Origin: JAWPMT01 sp965242775 | Lineage (GTDB): Bacteria; Bacteroidota; Bacteroidia; Cytophagales; Cyclobacteriaceae | Direction of reading: 5' to 3' | Length of the DNA stretch: 64,000 nucleotides | NCBI GenBank assembly: GCA_965242775.1 | Contig: CBDETI010000005.1 | Location: 310,001-374,000, forward strand | Shown: positions 1 through 9,664 of the stretch, one piece after another | Layout of the letters: every line of letters starts with the position of its first letter | Position numbering within the stretch: the stretch's first letter is position 1 | Translations under genes and position numbers: made by a program | Notes under the pieces: model-generated | The model's database searches: none | What the model was told of the DNA's origin: nothing | The model's input: only the letters and a program-made list of their open reading frames with translations

Positions 1-558
1 ACATTCAGGCGGCTGGGCAGATGAATACTGGTGACCTTGCCACTAAGCTGTTAGCGGGAATTGATAATACCGGATTTTTAGAGAATGTAAGTTTCCCCGG
101 GTCGACACTGGAAGCCTATGCTTACATCGGCGATGACCTTGAAAACTCGCAGTTTTTCATTTCCAATACCGTGGGAGTGAGCATACCGGGCATTGGGGAG
201 CAGGAATTAGCAAAAGCGTTACTTGAAATCACCTCTCAATACGTTCGGGCTGAAGGAAAGATGAGGATCCCTGGAATTGCCGAAGCAAAACTTGGTGGGC
301 AGTTTTTTTATGATGGGCAGTTTTTGCTAGAAGGTGAAGCCAGTTGTGGGCGTGGACTTTGAAGTGGCCAAAATCGAGTTGGTATTGGGCTTGGTCGCAG
401 ATAATGATGGATTCAGATTAGTGGTTATGGCGGCGCTATGCACGATTGGCGATAGCTGCACGAGCACCTCAGCTTCAGTCGAACTTGATTGGGATACAGG
501 CAAAATGAAAGTTTGCGCCGATATCCCGGGGTTTGGAAATCAATGTGTAACAATCTAG
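1..558 (+). pseudogene. Unrecognised exported-type protein, 5' truncated and frameshifted
   Basis: The reading frame is already open at the left window edge (frame of base 3) and runs to a stop at 362. An adjacent frame, overlapping near 334-362, continues with similar composition to a stop at 558. One protein with a single-base slip near 330-350 explains this best. The protein is rich in Gly, Val and acidic residues and has paired Cys near the end, which suggests a secreted beta-rich repeat protein. I do not recognise the family. Only 6 bases separate it from the next gene, so it probably heads the adhesin-PorP operon. The slip may be a sequencing error, because the next gene has many similar ones. 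Confidence 0.5.
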
Positions 559-564
559 CCTGAC

Positions 565-2518
565 ATGAAGAGAACGGTTGTCCTGTTTTGGTCGTACTGT
601 TGCCTCTGTCTTCATGGGATGACTCAGGATGTGATCAGCTTTCCACTTACAGAAGACTTGAATGCTTTGGATGGGTCCCGTTCATTGGTGGCGTTGCCAA
701 ACGAAATAGGAGAAACAGGTAGTTTCATAACACTTGATTCCTCTTCGAGCTGCGCGGCCGTCAGTAATACAGGCGTCTATGCTTTCGCCAGATAATGCCG
801 GCTTACAATTTACAGATGCCGGATTCATAGATCAGGCATACTCTCTTGAAATGACCTTTAAGCTGGATGAATTGAGGATAAGAAGTGGCCGCACTGTGGA
901 CTGGGTTAATCTCGTAAGTTTTAATCAGACGCTTTCAGATAGGGGTATTTTATTTAAGGATAGGAACCGAAGGCCAGGGTAGACTCCAGTTTTGGAACTC
1001 CTCCAGCTCCCAAACTAATATCACTGGCGAAGTATTTAACGAAACTGATCTTTTTCATCTGGTTTTGACCCGCAGTGCGAGTGGCCTTTTTAGCATATAT
1101 GTCAATGGTACCGCGGCAACATCCGATTTCGAGGATAGTAGTGATTTTTTATGTACCTACTGCCACGGATGATGCTATCTACTTTTTCAAAGACTTTTCC
1201 TTTGCGACCTCACCCCCCGAGGGAGGTGGGTTTTTTGAATGATGTAAGCGTCACCTGGCCAGGTGCGATTACTGAATATTGCTAATACAACCTGGACTGC
1301 TGACGAAGTAACGGACCGCTACAAATGTGGTGTGTGGATCGATTAACAACTCCGGGAGTTTTCAGTCGCAGGAGTGTGTCTTTCCGATACATCTACCTTT
1401 ACATTCACTACGGATGCAGGTAATGCCGATAGCATTGCTTGGAATTTTGGAGATGGAAATTCGCTCGTGGGAGCAGGCCTTACAACTGTTTCAAACACCT
1501 ATAGTGCACCCGGGATCTATCAAGTAGAAGTCACTACCTACTTATTTGGTACCGGGAAATTCCAACTCGGAAACCATCGAAATAGTCGAACCGCCCGCTA
1601 TCGATTTGGGCGAGGACCAGACTCTGGTTCCTGGCGATGAAATCATATTATCAGTATTCCCATGAGTCCATTCAATCATACTTATGGCAGGATGGTTCTA
1701 CCGACTCGACTTTTGTCGTAACAGAAGCTGGCACCTATAATGTAACGGTGACCAACGCCAAGGGCTGCGCTGCCACGGATGAAATTGTAATATCTGACCC
1801 GTCGATCACTCCGGAGTTTTCAGCTTCCGACGTATGCTTCACGGAGGCTTCTACTTTCACCCTGACCTCAGCGGTGGACAATGTAGATAGTATCGCCTGG
1901 GACTTTGGAGATGGAAATAGCCAGGTAGGGGAGCGCCTAACAACTGTCACCTATACTTATAGTGCCCCGGGAACCTATGAAGTGGCAGTCACTACCTACA
2001 TCTTAGGTACAGGCAGTTCACATTCGGATACCATAGAAATAATGGAACTCCCAATAGTAGACCTTGGATCAGATCAGGTATTAGCCCCCGGAGAGGAGAT
2101 TATACTCTCAGCCTTGGATAATGATATTGTTTCATACGAATGGCAGGATGGCTCCACTGAACCAACTTTTACCGCGACAGCTGCGGGTACCTACAGCGTG
2201 ATAGTAATGAATGCGTTTGGATGTACTTCCATGGACCAGATCCTTGTTTCCAGCGAGTTCGCCAATATTCCCAATGCCTTTACACCTGATGGAGATGGTA
2301 TAAATGATGTATGGGTTATCCATGGGATAGAAACATATCCCAACAGTATTCTTCGGTTGTTCGACAGGCAGGGGAATTTCTTGAAAGAGTGGTCAAACTA
2401 TGCCAATAACTGGGACGGTTCTATCAGAAATTCGGCGAGCAAACGAGGCACCTACTTCTATATTCTATGGCATGAAGGTCAAATGATTGCCAAAGGGTCG
2501 GTTTCTGTAATTAAATAA
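565..2518 (+). pseudogene. T9SS type B sorted adhesin (LamG, two PKD units, CHU_C domain), multiply frameshifted
   Basis: A signal peptide (residues 1-21 from ATG 565) leads into a LamG/concanavalin-like domain. This is followed by two similar units, each a PKD domain (DFGDGNS and NFGDGNS cores near 1440 and 1905) plus a short domain with the WQDGST motif. The end is a gliding-motility-associated type B sorting domain (PNAFTPDGDGINDVW near 2270, ending SVSVIK). The product should be exported by the type IX system to the cell surface. The coding frame must change about eight or nine times before base 1640 (near 760, 960, 1148, 1233, 1260, 1345, 1555 and 1650), several times at homopolymers. 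The last 880 bases are open. This is either a decaying gene or error-rich sequence at a contig end. The PorP gene starts 7 bases downstream. Confidence 0.75.
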
Positions 2519-2525
2519 ATCAGAT

Positions 2526-3467
2526 ATGAAGTTCCTTTTATCCTTGATTGCCTTCATCGCTACCAGTATGGTAACTGCCCAAAATATTTTGCTAGAGCAA
2601 TATTTTTTAAACAATTACCTGCTGAATCCGGCCGTGAGTGGTATTGAGGAGTTCGTGGATGTTCAAATCGGGCATAGATGGCAGTGGACGGGGATTGAAG
2701 GAGCTCCCCAAACAACCTATGTTTCTGTTCATTCTCCCTTGGGTAAAAGCAGAGTATCTCCTGGCTTCTCGACTTACGAAACTGGGGAATACCGAACTTA
2801 TAAATATGAGAAATCTTCATCCAGGGGTATCGGAGGTTACCTGATGAATGACATTATCGGCGCTTTTACGAGTTTTGAAGTAGGTCTATCCGTGGCCAAC
2901 CACCTTCCCCTGGCCAGAAATAGCTTTTTATCATTTGGGGTATCTCCAAGCATATCTTTCGTGGGGCTGAATGATGATTTTCTTTCATCCGGACTTGCGG
3001 CGGACCCGGCTGTGATAGGCTTTCGGGGCGCCACTGAATTCAACCTAAAACTTGGACTTTGGTATTACGAGCAAAATTTATACTTGGGTCTTTCTTCCTT
3101 TCATTATGATATCAGTCAGGTCGATGATGTGTTATTAACGGGAGGCTATCGTATGCCTTTCTTAATTCCTAAGTGGGATATCATCCCTTTCGGGATAGCC
3201 AGGTATGTTAGCGGCGAGATCAACCTGGATATGGGAGTCAAAGCATCCTGGAACCAAAGACTCTTCGGTGGCGCGCTACTGAGATCAAACAGGACGATCA
3301 CCGGTTTTGCAGGGTTTAACCTGAGCTCACTTTGGAGCCTTACTTATATGTATAACGCCATACCCGCAAGTTCCACGCGATTCTTTAGCGGTAATACTCA
3401 CGAGATCAATGTACAACTTCGACTGAATAATTCAGGGGGCATACTATGCCCGCAGATGATGTGGTAA
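2526..3467 (+). CDS. PorP/SprF family outer-membrane protein (type IX secretion associated)
   Basis: A 313-residue protein with a Sec signal peptide (about 1-19). The N-terminal motif of the PorP/SprF family is clear (EQYFLNNYLLNPAVSG), followed by alternating beta-strand pattern consistent with a membrane barrel. Length is typical of the family, and the gene is intact, unlike its two upstream neighbours. PorP/SprF proteins attach type B CTD cargo at the cell surface, and genes for such pairs are often adjacent. Its position 7 bases after the type B adhesin suggests it serves that cargo. Family assignment is firm. The specific cargo is inferred. Confidence 0.88.
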   Translation: MKFLLSLIAFIATSMVTAQNILLEQYFLNNYLLNPAVSGIEEFVDVQIGHRWQWTGIEGAPQTTYVSVHSPLGKSRVSPGFSTYETGEYRTYKYEKSSSRGIGGYLMNDIIGAFTSFEVGLSVANHLPLARNSFLSFGVSPSISFVGLNDDFLSSGLAADPAVIGFRGATEFNLKLGLWYYEQNLYLGLSSFHYDISQVDDVLLTGGYRMPFLIPKWDIIPFGIARYVSGEINLDMGVKASWNQRLFGGALLRSNRTITGFAGFNLSSLWSLTYMYNAIPASSTRFFSGNTHEINVQLRLNNSGGILCPQMMW

Positions 3468-3498
3468 ATCTGGTCGCTAATACGATTAATTGCGTTAT

Positions 3499-3521
3499 AA
3501 CTAATTGTAATACAATTAGTT
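3499..3521. promoter_or_regulatory. Perfect 11-bp-arm palindrome (operator or terminator stem)
   Basis: Arms AACTAATTGTA (3499-3509) and TACAATTAGTT (3511-3521) are exact inverted repeats around one central A. The site lies 31 bases after the PorP stop and about 215 bases before the protease start. The AT-rich stem lacks a following T-tract, so a dimeric regulator site is at least as likely as a terminator. The rest of 3522-3736 shows no convincing gene. Confidence 0.5.
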
Positions 3522-3736
3522 AGGTATCAATTCTTGTAGCTCGCAGCAGGTCTCTTTTTGGGTCAACCAATTGTCCACAAGAAGTGTATAAACCTTCGAC
3601 GATTAGTTCGGAAATTGAAGATTTAAGACCTAAAACTTCACCGAACATCCGCTTGCCAGATGGATACAGGAAACACCGGAAGACTTGCTGTAATCGAGGG
3701 AGGGCAAGGGGCTTTTCGCAATTAAGTACCAACAAA

Positions 3737-5377
3737 ATGAAAAATCTACTCTCATATTCCTTTCTCCTTGGTGTTATTTTACTCAGCTGTAGTGATGATG
3801 GTCCGGAGGACGTTGTACCAGATGACGACAATTCCGAACAGGGCTTGGGACTCTTCAGAACGGAGCAAGATGATTTGTCGACAGTACCAAGTTCGACCAA
3901 CTTTGGGTTCTCCAGTTCTGCCAACCTCCCTAGCAGCTACGATCTTACAGAAAATTTGCCGCCAGTCGGAAATCAAGGACGGTATGGTACATGTGTCGCC
4001 TGGGCTGTGGCCTACAATTCCATGACGATGATCAATGGGATCAATCAGGGCTACACCAGCAGCGAATTAAGTATACCTTCAAACCAATTCAGTCCCAAAG
4101 ATCTCTTTACGGCGATTCCCGCATCAGAAAAGGGCTCGGATTGCAATGGCACGGGCTTCGATGCGGCGCTCGATATTTTGCAAACCAGAGGTGTCAATAC
4201 AGTGGATTTGGTTCCTTATGAAGATCTCGGTGATTGCGATGTATCAAATACTTTTTCAGGCAATGCTAGCACCAATCGGATCAAATACTGGCGTCAAATT
4301 GAGGGCAACCAAGCGTCGGTTAAACAGAGCATTGCCAATAATATGCCTGTCATTGTGGGTGCGAAACTGGATGATAGTTTCATGCGCTGGAATACCGAAG
4401 AAGTCTACTCCAGTTTCACCACTTTCGACAGAGTTGGAATTCATGCCTATCACGCCGTAGCGGTCATAGGTTATGATGATAACAGAGGTGCCAATGGTGC
4501 CTTCAAACTTGTGAACTCCTGGGGAGAAGGGTGGGCAAATGATGGCTTTATCTGGATAGATTACGAGCACTTCTTCAACGATTTTGTTATTAGCTACAGT
4601 CAATCGGAATATGAGCTTTATGTGATGGCGATTGAGGAGACTCAACCCGAGCCTGAGGAAGAGCAATCAGAAATATTTGGAGTCGACCTGGCTTCGTGGG
4701 TTTTTGAGGATTATTCCACGGACAACTTCGAATATCCGACCGAACGATTCATTCGGTACAACATCTACAATTTAGGCAACGAGCCAGCGCATCCAAGCAA
4801 ACAGTGGGCAGTGTATTACCTCTACTTCAATGCTTATGACGCCAATGACTATGATTTCCTCTTTTTTGACTCTTGGACAGATGCCTACAGTGAAGTTCCA
4901 TTCGGAGAGGAGGGAGAAATTAACCTGTACGAATATGCCATAAATAAGACCTTACCTGCCAATTCGGATTATGCGTCAGCACTTTATGAACTGGAGGACA
5001 TTGAATGGCTGTATTATATGCCACAATTAAACGGCGCCTACTATTTGTTACTTATTGCTGATGCGTACGACGATTTTCCTGAGAGCAATGAAACAAATAA
5101 TGTCTTTTATACAACGTCTGACCCAATTGTATTTTCGGAGGGTCAAGCCGCTCGTTCATCAGGACTTTTACAAGAAAACGCTTTCGCCTTCAATAATCAC
5201 CTGAAGCCAGATGTTGCAACATCACTTCGGGTCAATGATTTCCAATCAGTAGTTACGGAGAGAAACAGAAATGCCTATACGACCAATGAAATTCAAAATT
5301 TTATCAAGGAGGAGAAACGGAGTGGTCGGCTAGATCAAAAGCTAGCAAGTTTTCAAAGGCGTAAGAGACCGGAATAG
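3737..5377 (+). CDS. Papain-like (C1) cysteine protease lipoprotein with CARDB-like domain
   Basis: A 546-residue protein. ATG 3737 was chosen because it starts directly on a lipoprotein signal (lipobox LLSC, Cys18); upstream in-frame codons lack such a signal. The C1 peptidase domain covers about 65-290. Oxyanion Gln80 and nucleophile Cys86 lie in GNQGRYGTCVAWA, His239 in HAYHAVAVIGYDD and Asn260 in LVNSWGEGW, so the catalytic set is complete. Residues about 310-470 form a CARDB-like adhesion module ending in the typical SNETNN motif. A charged tail of about 70 residues follows. It probably degrades proteins at the cell surface or in the periplasm. No propeptide of usual size is visible between the acidic linker and the domain. 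Confidence 0.85.
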   Translation: MKNLLSYSFLLGVILLSCSDDGPEDVVPDDDNSEQGLGLFRTEQDDLSTVPSSTNFGFSSSANLPSSYDLTENLPPVGNQGRYGTCVAWAVAYNSMTMINGINQGYTSSELSIPSNQFSPKDLFTAIPASEKGSDCNGTGFDAALDILQTRGVNTVDLVPYEDLGDCDVSNTFSGNASTNRIKYWRQIEGNQASVKQSIANNMPVIVGAKLDDSFMRWNTEEVYSSFTTFDRVGIHAYHAVAVIGYDDNRGANGAFKLVNSWGEGWANDGFIWIDYEHFFNDFVISYSQSEYELYVMAIEETQPEPEEEQSEIFGVDLASWVFEDYSTDNFEYPTERFIRYNIYNLGNEPAHPSKQWAVYYLYFNAYDANDYDFLFFDSWTDAYSEVPFGEEGEINLYEYAINKTLPANSDYASALYELEDIEWLYYMPQLNGAYYLLLIADAYDDFPESNETNNVFYTTSDPIVFSEGQAARSSGLLQENAFAFNNHLKPDVATSLRVNDFQSVVTERNRNAYTTNEIQNFIKEEKRSGRLDQKLASFQRRKRPE

Positions 5378-5405
5378 AGCTGGTTTTACCCAGTTGGACT
5401 TTTCT

Positions 5406-6254
5406 ATGAATCGGAAATTGAATGTTAACGCCGTGAGGTACTTGATTATTTTCTTGCTATCGTCCTGTTCAGCACAAGGCCAGATTTCAGAAAAGAAACT
5501 TCACAAGTCGCTCAGGTCTGCTAAAAGCGTCCTTATTGAAAACGAAGCCATAGCTGGGCTTGACTTCACAGACATTTTTGAAAATTATCAGGTGGGAAAA
5601 GACCTTTATGAGGGTACGGCCGATGTTTCAATTACTTTCAAAAATTGTGTTTTTGAGGGTCCCCTGGTAGGTTATAATCTGGCCGAAGACGGTACTCGCA
5701 CCACATTGGCATTCAGAAGTAACCTGAGTTTTCTTGATTGCATTTTTCAGGAAGAGGTTATCCTAAAAGGCATCCACGTTTTGGGACGGGTCGACTTTTC
5801 GGGCAGTAACTTTCATAAAACGGTGAATTTGCAGCAAGCCACCTTCTCGCACCATGCTAATTTTTCCAGATGCAGCTTCAGGGGGAGGCTTCTTGCCCAT
5901 CAAATGGTCGCTAACCATCAGCTTAGTTTCTTTGATGTGAAGTTTGAGCAGGATACCTATTTTCAGCAAGCCTATTTTAGAATGGACGCTGATTTTGATT
6001 TGTCTACCTTCTCCGAATACGCTGATTTCTCCCTAGTCAATGCGGATCAGAACATTACTTTTAATGATGCCTATTTTTCGAAAAGATCCAATTTTGGAAA
6101 TGCCAGGCTTAGAGGTACCGCCAGCTTTAGCAATGCTAAATTTAAAGATATTGTGAACTTCAGGGGGACCCAGTTCTTTGAAGCACCTGAGTTCTCTGAT
6201 ACCCAATTTCGAGTCCAGCCGCAATTGCAAAAGCCAATCTTTCAGGATAACTAG
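5406..6254 (+). CDS. Exported pentapeptide-repeat-like protein
   Basis: A 282-residue protein. ATG 5406 is preferred over TTG 5394 because it directly precedes a basic and hydrophobic export signal (lipobox-like LSSC near residue 20). From about residue 115 to 275 the chain has five-residue periodicity with the pattern A/N-x-F at turns (for example VDFSGSNF, ADFSLVNA, SNFGNARL, ASFSNAKF). This fits a right-handed quadrilateral beta-helix of the pentapeptide repeat superfamily, although the repeats are degenerate. It begins 28 bases after the cysteine protease and could be cotranscribed. The molecular role is unknown. Confidence 0.68.
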   Translation: MNRKLNVNAVRYLIIFLLSSCSAQGQISEKKLHKSLRSAKSVLIENEAIAGLDFTDIFENYQVGKDLYEGTADVSITFKNCVFEGPLVGYNLAEDGTRTTLAFRSNLSFLDCIFQEEVILKGIHVLGRVDFSGSNFHKTVNLQQATFSHHANFSRCSFRGRLLAHQMVANHQLSFFDVKFEQDTYFQQAYFRMDADFDLSTFSEYADFSLVNADQNITFNDAYFSKRSNFGNARLRGTASFSNAKFKDIVNFRGTQFFEAPEFSDTQFRVQPQLQKPIFQDN

Positions 6255-6380
6255 GATAGCGGTTATGTAACCTATTTGCTGTGAATCGGTATTATAACTA
6301 CTTCAATTAGAATAAAATTATTTTCATATATTTACTTCATTGAATAGTAAATAAGAACAAAGAGGAAACAGGCGGTAAAT

Positions 6381-8981
6381 ATGAGAGAAAAACCACCCAA
6401 ATTTCCCTTTCACCTCGTCCGCTGGATTTGCAAGCAGGGTTATGTGGAAGAGATAGAAGGAGATATGGAGGAGCGATTTCATGACAATGTTGAAGTCTAC
6501 GGCCGCCGAAGAGCCAGGCAGCTCTACACCCGTGACGTAATAAAACTTTTCAGGCTTACCTTGTTGAAAGACCTGGGTGGGGATTTACGATTAAACCACT
6601 ATGGTATGTTCCGACACAACCTGCTCATTTCCTTTCGGAATTTTTTAAGGTACAAAAGCACCTTTTTAATCAACCTGTTTGGACTTGCCAGCGGCCTTGC
6701 CGCCTCTATTCTTATTTACCTGTGGGTAAATGACGAGTTGACCGTCGATAAGTTCTCCGAACCTGACAGTCACCGACATGTACAGGTAATTCACAGTTAT
6801 AATACTTCAGGAACGTTGCACACCAACACCAATGGTTCCACGCCAAACCCTTTGTATGAAGCATTGGCAAAGGCGATGCCTGAGGTGGCATATTCTTTTC
6901 CGGTCAAGGCACATCCTAGTTATCACGGGATTGCCACGGTAGGTGACAGGCACCTAAGAGCCAGGTACCAGTTTGTTGGAAAAGGGTATTTCAATGTTTT
7001 TCCGGGAGACTTTATCCTTGGCGATAAACATAAGATCTTATCAGACATTAATGAGGTTGCGATCTCAAAGCGCCTGGCCACGAGTTTGTTCAACTCACCG
7101 GAAAGTGCCATAGGCCAGATCGTGGAACTCAAAGATCCGGGTTATGGCGGATCCTATCTCGTTTCAGGTGTCTTTAACCCAACACATACTTCTTCCTCGT
7201 TTGACATTTTGTTCAGCTACGATCTTTTTAAAGAACAGGATCTGATGCAGTGGTATAATAGTGGTACACAGGCACATCTGGTATTGAAACAAGGTATTGA
7301 TCTTGTTGAGTTCAACGATAAAATTCGCACTTTCATGACCAGGGTATACAAAAACTCAGAAGATGTCTTGTACGCACAGCCATACGCCGAAAGGTACCTG
7401 TATAATCGTTATCAAAATGGTATTCCAACTGGAGGAAGAATTGCGTACGTCAGACTATTCTCCCTGATTGCCCTTGTCGTCCTGGTTATCGCCTGCATTA
7501 ACTATATGAACTTTTCAACAGCTAAATCGGCAAGGAGAATTAAGGAAATCGGAGTGAAAAAGGCGATTGGCGCTCGTCGGGGTACCCTTATTCTGCAATA
7601 CTTCGGAGAGTCTGTCCTGATGGCTTTTGTCTCGCTGATTATCGCATCGGCCATGGTCTTTCTGCTGCTTCCGCAGTTCAATTTGATTACCGGAAAGGAA
7701 CTGGCAATTAGCCTGGAACCGAAGGTTCTCTTTTCGATTTTTGCTATTACTGGTCTCACTGGCATTGTTTCCGGAATTTATCCGGCGCTGCACCTGTCTG
7801 GCTTCGGGCCTGTTGCGGCATTGAAGGGCCGCGTCAAGCTCGAATCCCAAGGATTGTTTGTAAGGAAAGTGCTGGTCGTCTTTCAATTTACCATTACGGC
7901 GATATTGATTGTTTCGGTAGTGGTTATCTATCAGCAGGTCCAATACATTCAAACAAAAAATCTGGGTTACCATAAGGATCATATCATTACCTTCCCTAAA
8001 GAGGGCAGGCTCCAGGAGAATTTTGAGCCATTCTTAGAGGAGGTAAGAAGTATTTCCAGCGTTGTAAATGCTTCTCAAATGTACGGAGAGCTACCAGGTA
8101 GAATTTCCTTTTCGCAAGGTTACAAGTGGGAAGGTATGGGTGCAGCAGACAAAAGGTTAAGGTTCTACAGGATCCAGGGCGGCTATGATTTGATCGAATT
8201 ACTCGGTATCAAAATGAAGGCAGGTAGGACCTTTTCAAAAGATTTTTCAATGGACAAAGATGCCATTATCCTCAACCAAGCAGCAGTGACGGCCACTGGC
8301 CTCAAAAACCCCGTGGGGCAGAAATTTGGAAATTACAATCCCAATGCGCCCACGAAAGAAGTAATTGGTGTTATTGAAAACTTCCACTTTCAGTCCCTGC
8401 AGGAAGAGGTTAGGCCATTCTTCTTTTCATTAAGCGATAGGGGCAACAATTTCCTGGTCAAAATACAGGAAGGCACCGAAAAAGAGACACTCGAGCAGCT
8501 CGAAATGCTTTATCTAAAGTTCAACGAGGGCTATCCCTTTGAGTATCGGTTTTTGGATGACAGCTATCAGGCTATCTACACCTCCGAATCCCGTATTTCG
8601 GTACTTTCTAAATATTTTGCTGTGATGGCTATCGCTATCTCGTGCCTGGGCCTGCTTGCCTTGACCGCTTTTAGCATTCAGGGGCGTTCCAGAGAAATAG
8701 CAATTAGAAAAATCCTTGGTTCCAGTGCTAGCCAAATAGTCAACCTGCTTTCCAAGGACTTTATGGTGCTTGTTTTCATGGCTATGCTCATTGCCTTACC
8801 GATTAGCTATTATGTCTTGCGCACCTGGCTGGATGGGTTTGCCTACAGGATCAGCCTGGAACCCATCTATTTTATCCTGGGAGGCATACTTATGGTCTCC
8901 ACCGCCTGGCTTACAATTTTGACGCAGACGACAAAATCAGCTCAGATCAATGTATCCGAAAGTTTGAGGACCAATGACTGA
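6381..8981 (+). CDS. MacB/FtsX-type ABC permease with N-terminal prefix segment
   Basis: An 866-residue protein. Residues 1-75 form the cytosolic prefix seen in PadR-associated permeases (FHLVRWICKQGYVEEIEGDMEERF). A first transmembrane helix (about 95-115) precedes a large periplasmic MacB-like domain. Three helices with the FtsX signature follow (about 370-480, with RRIKEIGVKKAIGA). The whole plan then repeats in the second half, ending with a second FtsX domain (about 760-860, with REIAIRKILGSS). No ATPase gene is adjacent. Family members are thought to act in mechanotransmission or lipoprotein/peptide export. An AT-rich upstream region (6275-6380) probably holds its promoter. Confidence 0.9.
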   Translation: MREKPPKFPFHLVRWICKQGYVEEIEGDMEERFHDNVEVYGRRRARQLYTRDVIKLFRLTLLKDLGGDLRLNHYGMFRHNLLISFRNFLRYKSTFLINLFGLASGLAASILIYLWVNDELTVDKFSEPDSHRHVQVIHSYNTSGTLHTNTNGSTPNPLYEALAKAMPEVAYSFPVKAHPSYHGIATVGDRHLRARYQFVGKGYFNVFPGDFILGDKHKILSDINEVAISKRLATSLFNSPESAIGQIVELKDPGYGGSYLVSGVFNPTHTSSSFDILFSYDLFKEQDLMQWYNSGTQAHLVLKQGIDLVEFNDKIRTFMTRVYKNSEDVLYAQPYAERYLYNRYQNGIPTGGRIAYVRLFSLIALVVLVIACINYMNFSTAKSARRIKEIGVKKAIGARRGTLILQYFGESVLMAFVSLIIASAMVFLLLPQFNLITGKELAISLEPKVLFSIFAITGLTGIVSGIYPALHLSGFGPVAALKGRVKLESQGLFVRKVLVVFQFTITAILIVSVVVIYQQVQYIQTKNLGYHKDHIITFPKEGRLQENFEPFLEEVRSISSVVNASQMYGELPGRISFSQGYKWEGMGAADKRLRFYRIQGGYDLIELLGIKMKAGRTFSKDFSMDKDAIILNQAAVTATGLKNPVGQKFGNYNPNAPTKEVIGVIENFHFQSLQEEVRPFFFSLSDRGNNFLVKIQEGTEKETLEQLEMLYLKFNEGYPFEYRFLDDSYQAIYTSESRISVLSKYFAVMAIAISCLGLLALTAFSIQGRSREIAIRKILGSSASQIVNLLSKDFMVLVFMAMLIALPISYYVLRTWLDGFAYRISLEPIYFILGGILMVSTAWLTILTQTTKSAQINVSESLRTND

Positions 8982-9095
8982 TCAACACCACGAATAGCCC
9001 CTGCGGTAAGACGAGAGGTTGAGGTGCGGCTGTAAATAACTGCAGAAAAGCGGGTCAAACTACTTAGAAGTTTTACCTTGCCGCCTCATTTGAAA

Positions 9096-9602
9096 ATGTC
9101 AAAGATGAAGATTGAAAAACATACGGTGGCTTCTGTCACTTACAGCTTGGAAGTAGATGGAAACCTGATTGAAAAAACTGACGAACAAAACCCGCTGACC
9201 TTTTTGGTGGGTTTAGGGCAGATGATTCCTGGGTTTGAGAATCAGCTGGTAGGCAAAGACCAGGGTGAGAGCTACGATATTACGGTATCTCCGGCGGAGG
9301 GTTATGGCGAAATCGACCCGTCTGCGATCGTAGAGCTTCCTCAAGATGTTTTCAAAGTAGATGGGACTATCGACTTGAATGTCATGAAAGTTGGAAATGT
9401 GGTACCCATGCAAGACCAAAATGGGAACCGACTTCAGGGCACCGTGCAACAAATAAACGAGAGCACAGTGACCGTAGACTTCAATCATCAGTTGGCGGGG
9501 AAGACACTAAACTTTAAAGGACAAGTCCTGACGGTACGGACAGCTACTCCCGAGGAAGTAGAACACGGACATGTTCATGGGCCTGGAGGCCATCAGCACT
9601 AA
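9096..9602 (+). CDS. slyD: SlyD-type FKBP peptidyl-prolyl isomerase
   Basis: A 168-residue cytosolic FKBP (no signal peptide). The N-terminal FKBP half with the catalytic pocket (PLTFLVGLGQMIPGFENQLVG) is interrupted by an insert-in-flap domain (about 75-130), as in SlyD. The tail is His-rich (HGHVHGPGGHQH) and likely binds nickel or other divalent metal. It should catalyse prolyl isomerisation and act as a folding chaperone. ATG 9096 and ATG 9105 are both plausible starts; the in-frame TTG at 9078 is unlikely. Gene name is by domain plan, not by search. Confidence 0.9.
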   Translation: MSKMKIEKHTVASVTYSLEVDGNLIEKTDEQNPLTFLVGLGQMIPGFENQLVGKDQGESYDITVSPAEGYGEIDPSAIVELPQDVFKVDGTIDLNVMKVGNVVPMQDQNGNRLQGTVQQINESTVTVDFNHQLAGKTLNFKGQVLTVRTATPEEVEHGHVHGPGGHQH

Positions 9603-9647
9603 TTCGTATTGTGCTCCAGGACAGATGTTTGTAAGCAACCCGCCGGC

Positions 9648-9664
9648 TAGTTTCCGGAAAACTA
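9648..9664. terminator. Possible short bidirectional hairpin between convergent genes
   Basis: TAGTTT (9648-9653) and AAACTA (9659-9664) can pair around a CCGGA loop. The stem overlaps the minus-strand stop codon at 9662-9664 and lies between the convergent slyD and membrane-protein genes. It is short and AT-rich. Confidence 0.3.

Noticed and set aside
1637..2518. Treating the 293-residue frame as a complete stand-alone gene.
   Set aside because: It starts in the middle of a domain without signal peptide, and preceding frames continue the same domain series.
3584..3736. N-terminal extension of the cysteine protease frame to 3584.
   Set aside because: The added residues are basic and irregular, and ATG 3737 begins directly on a lipoprotein signal.
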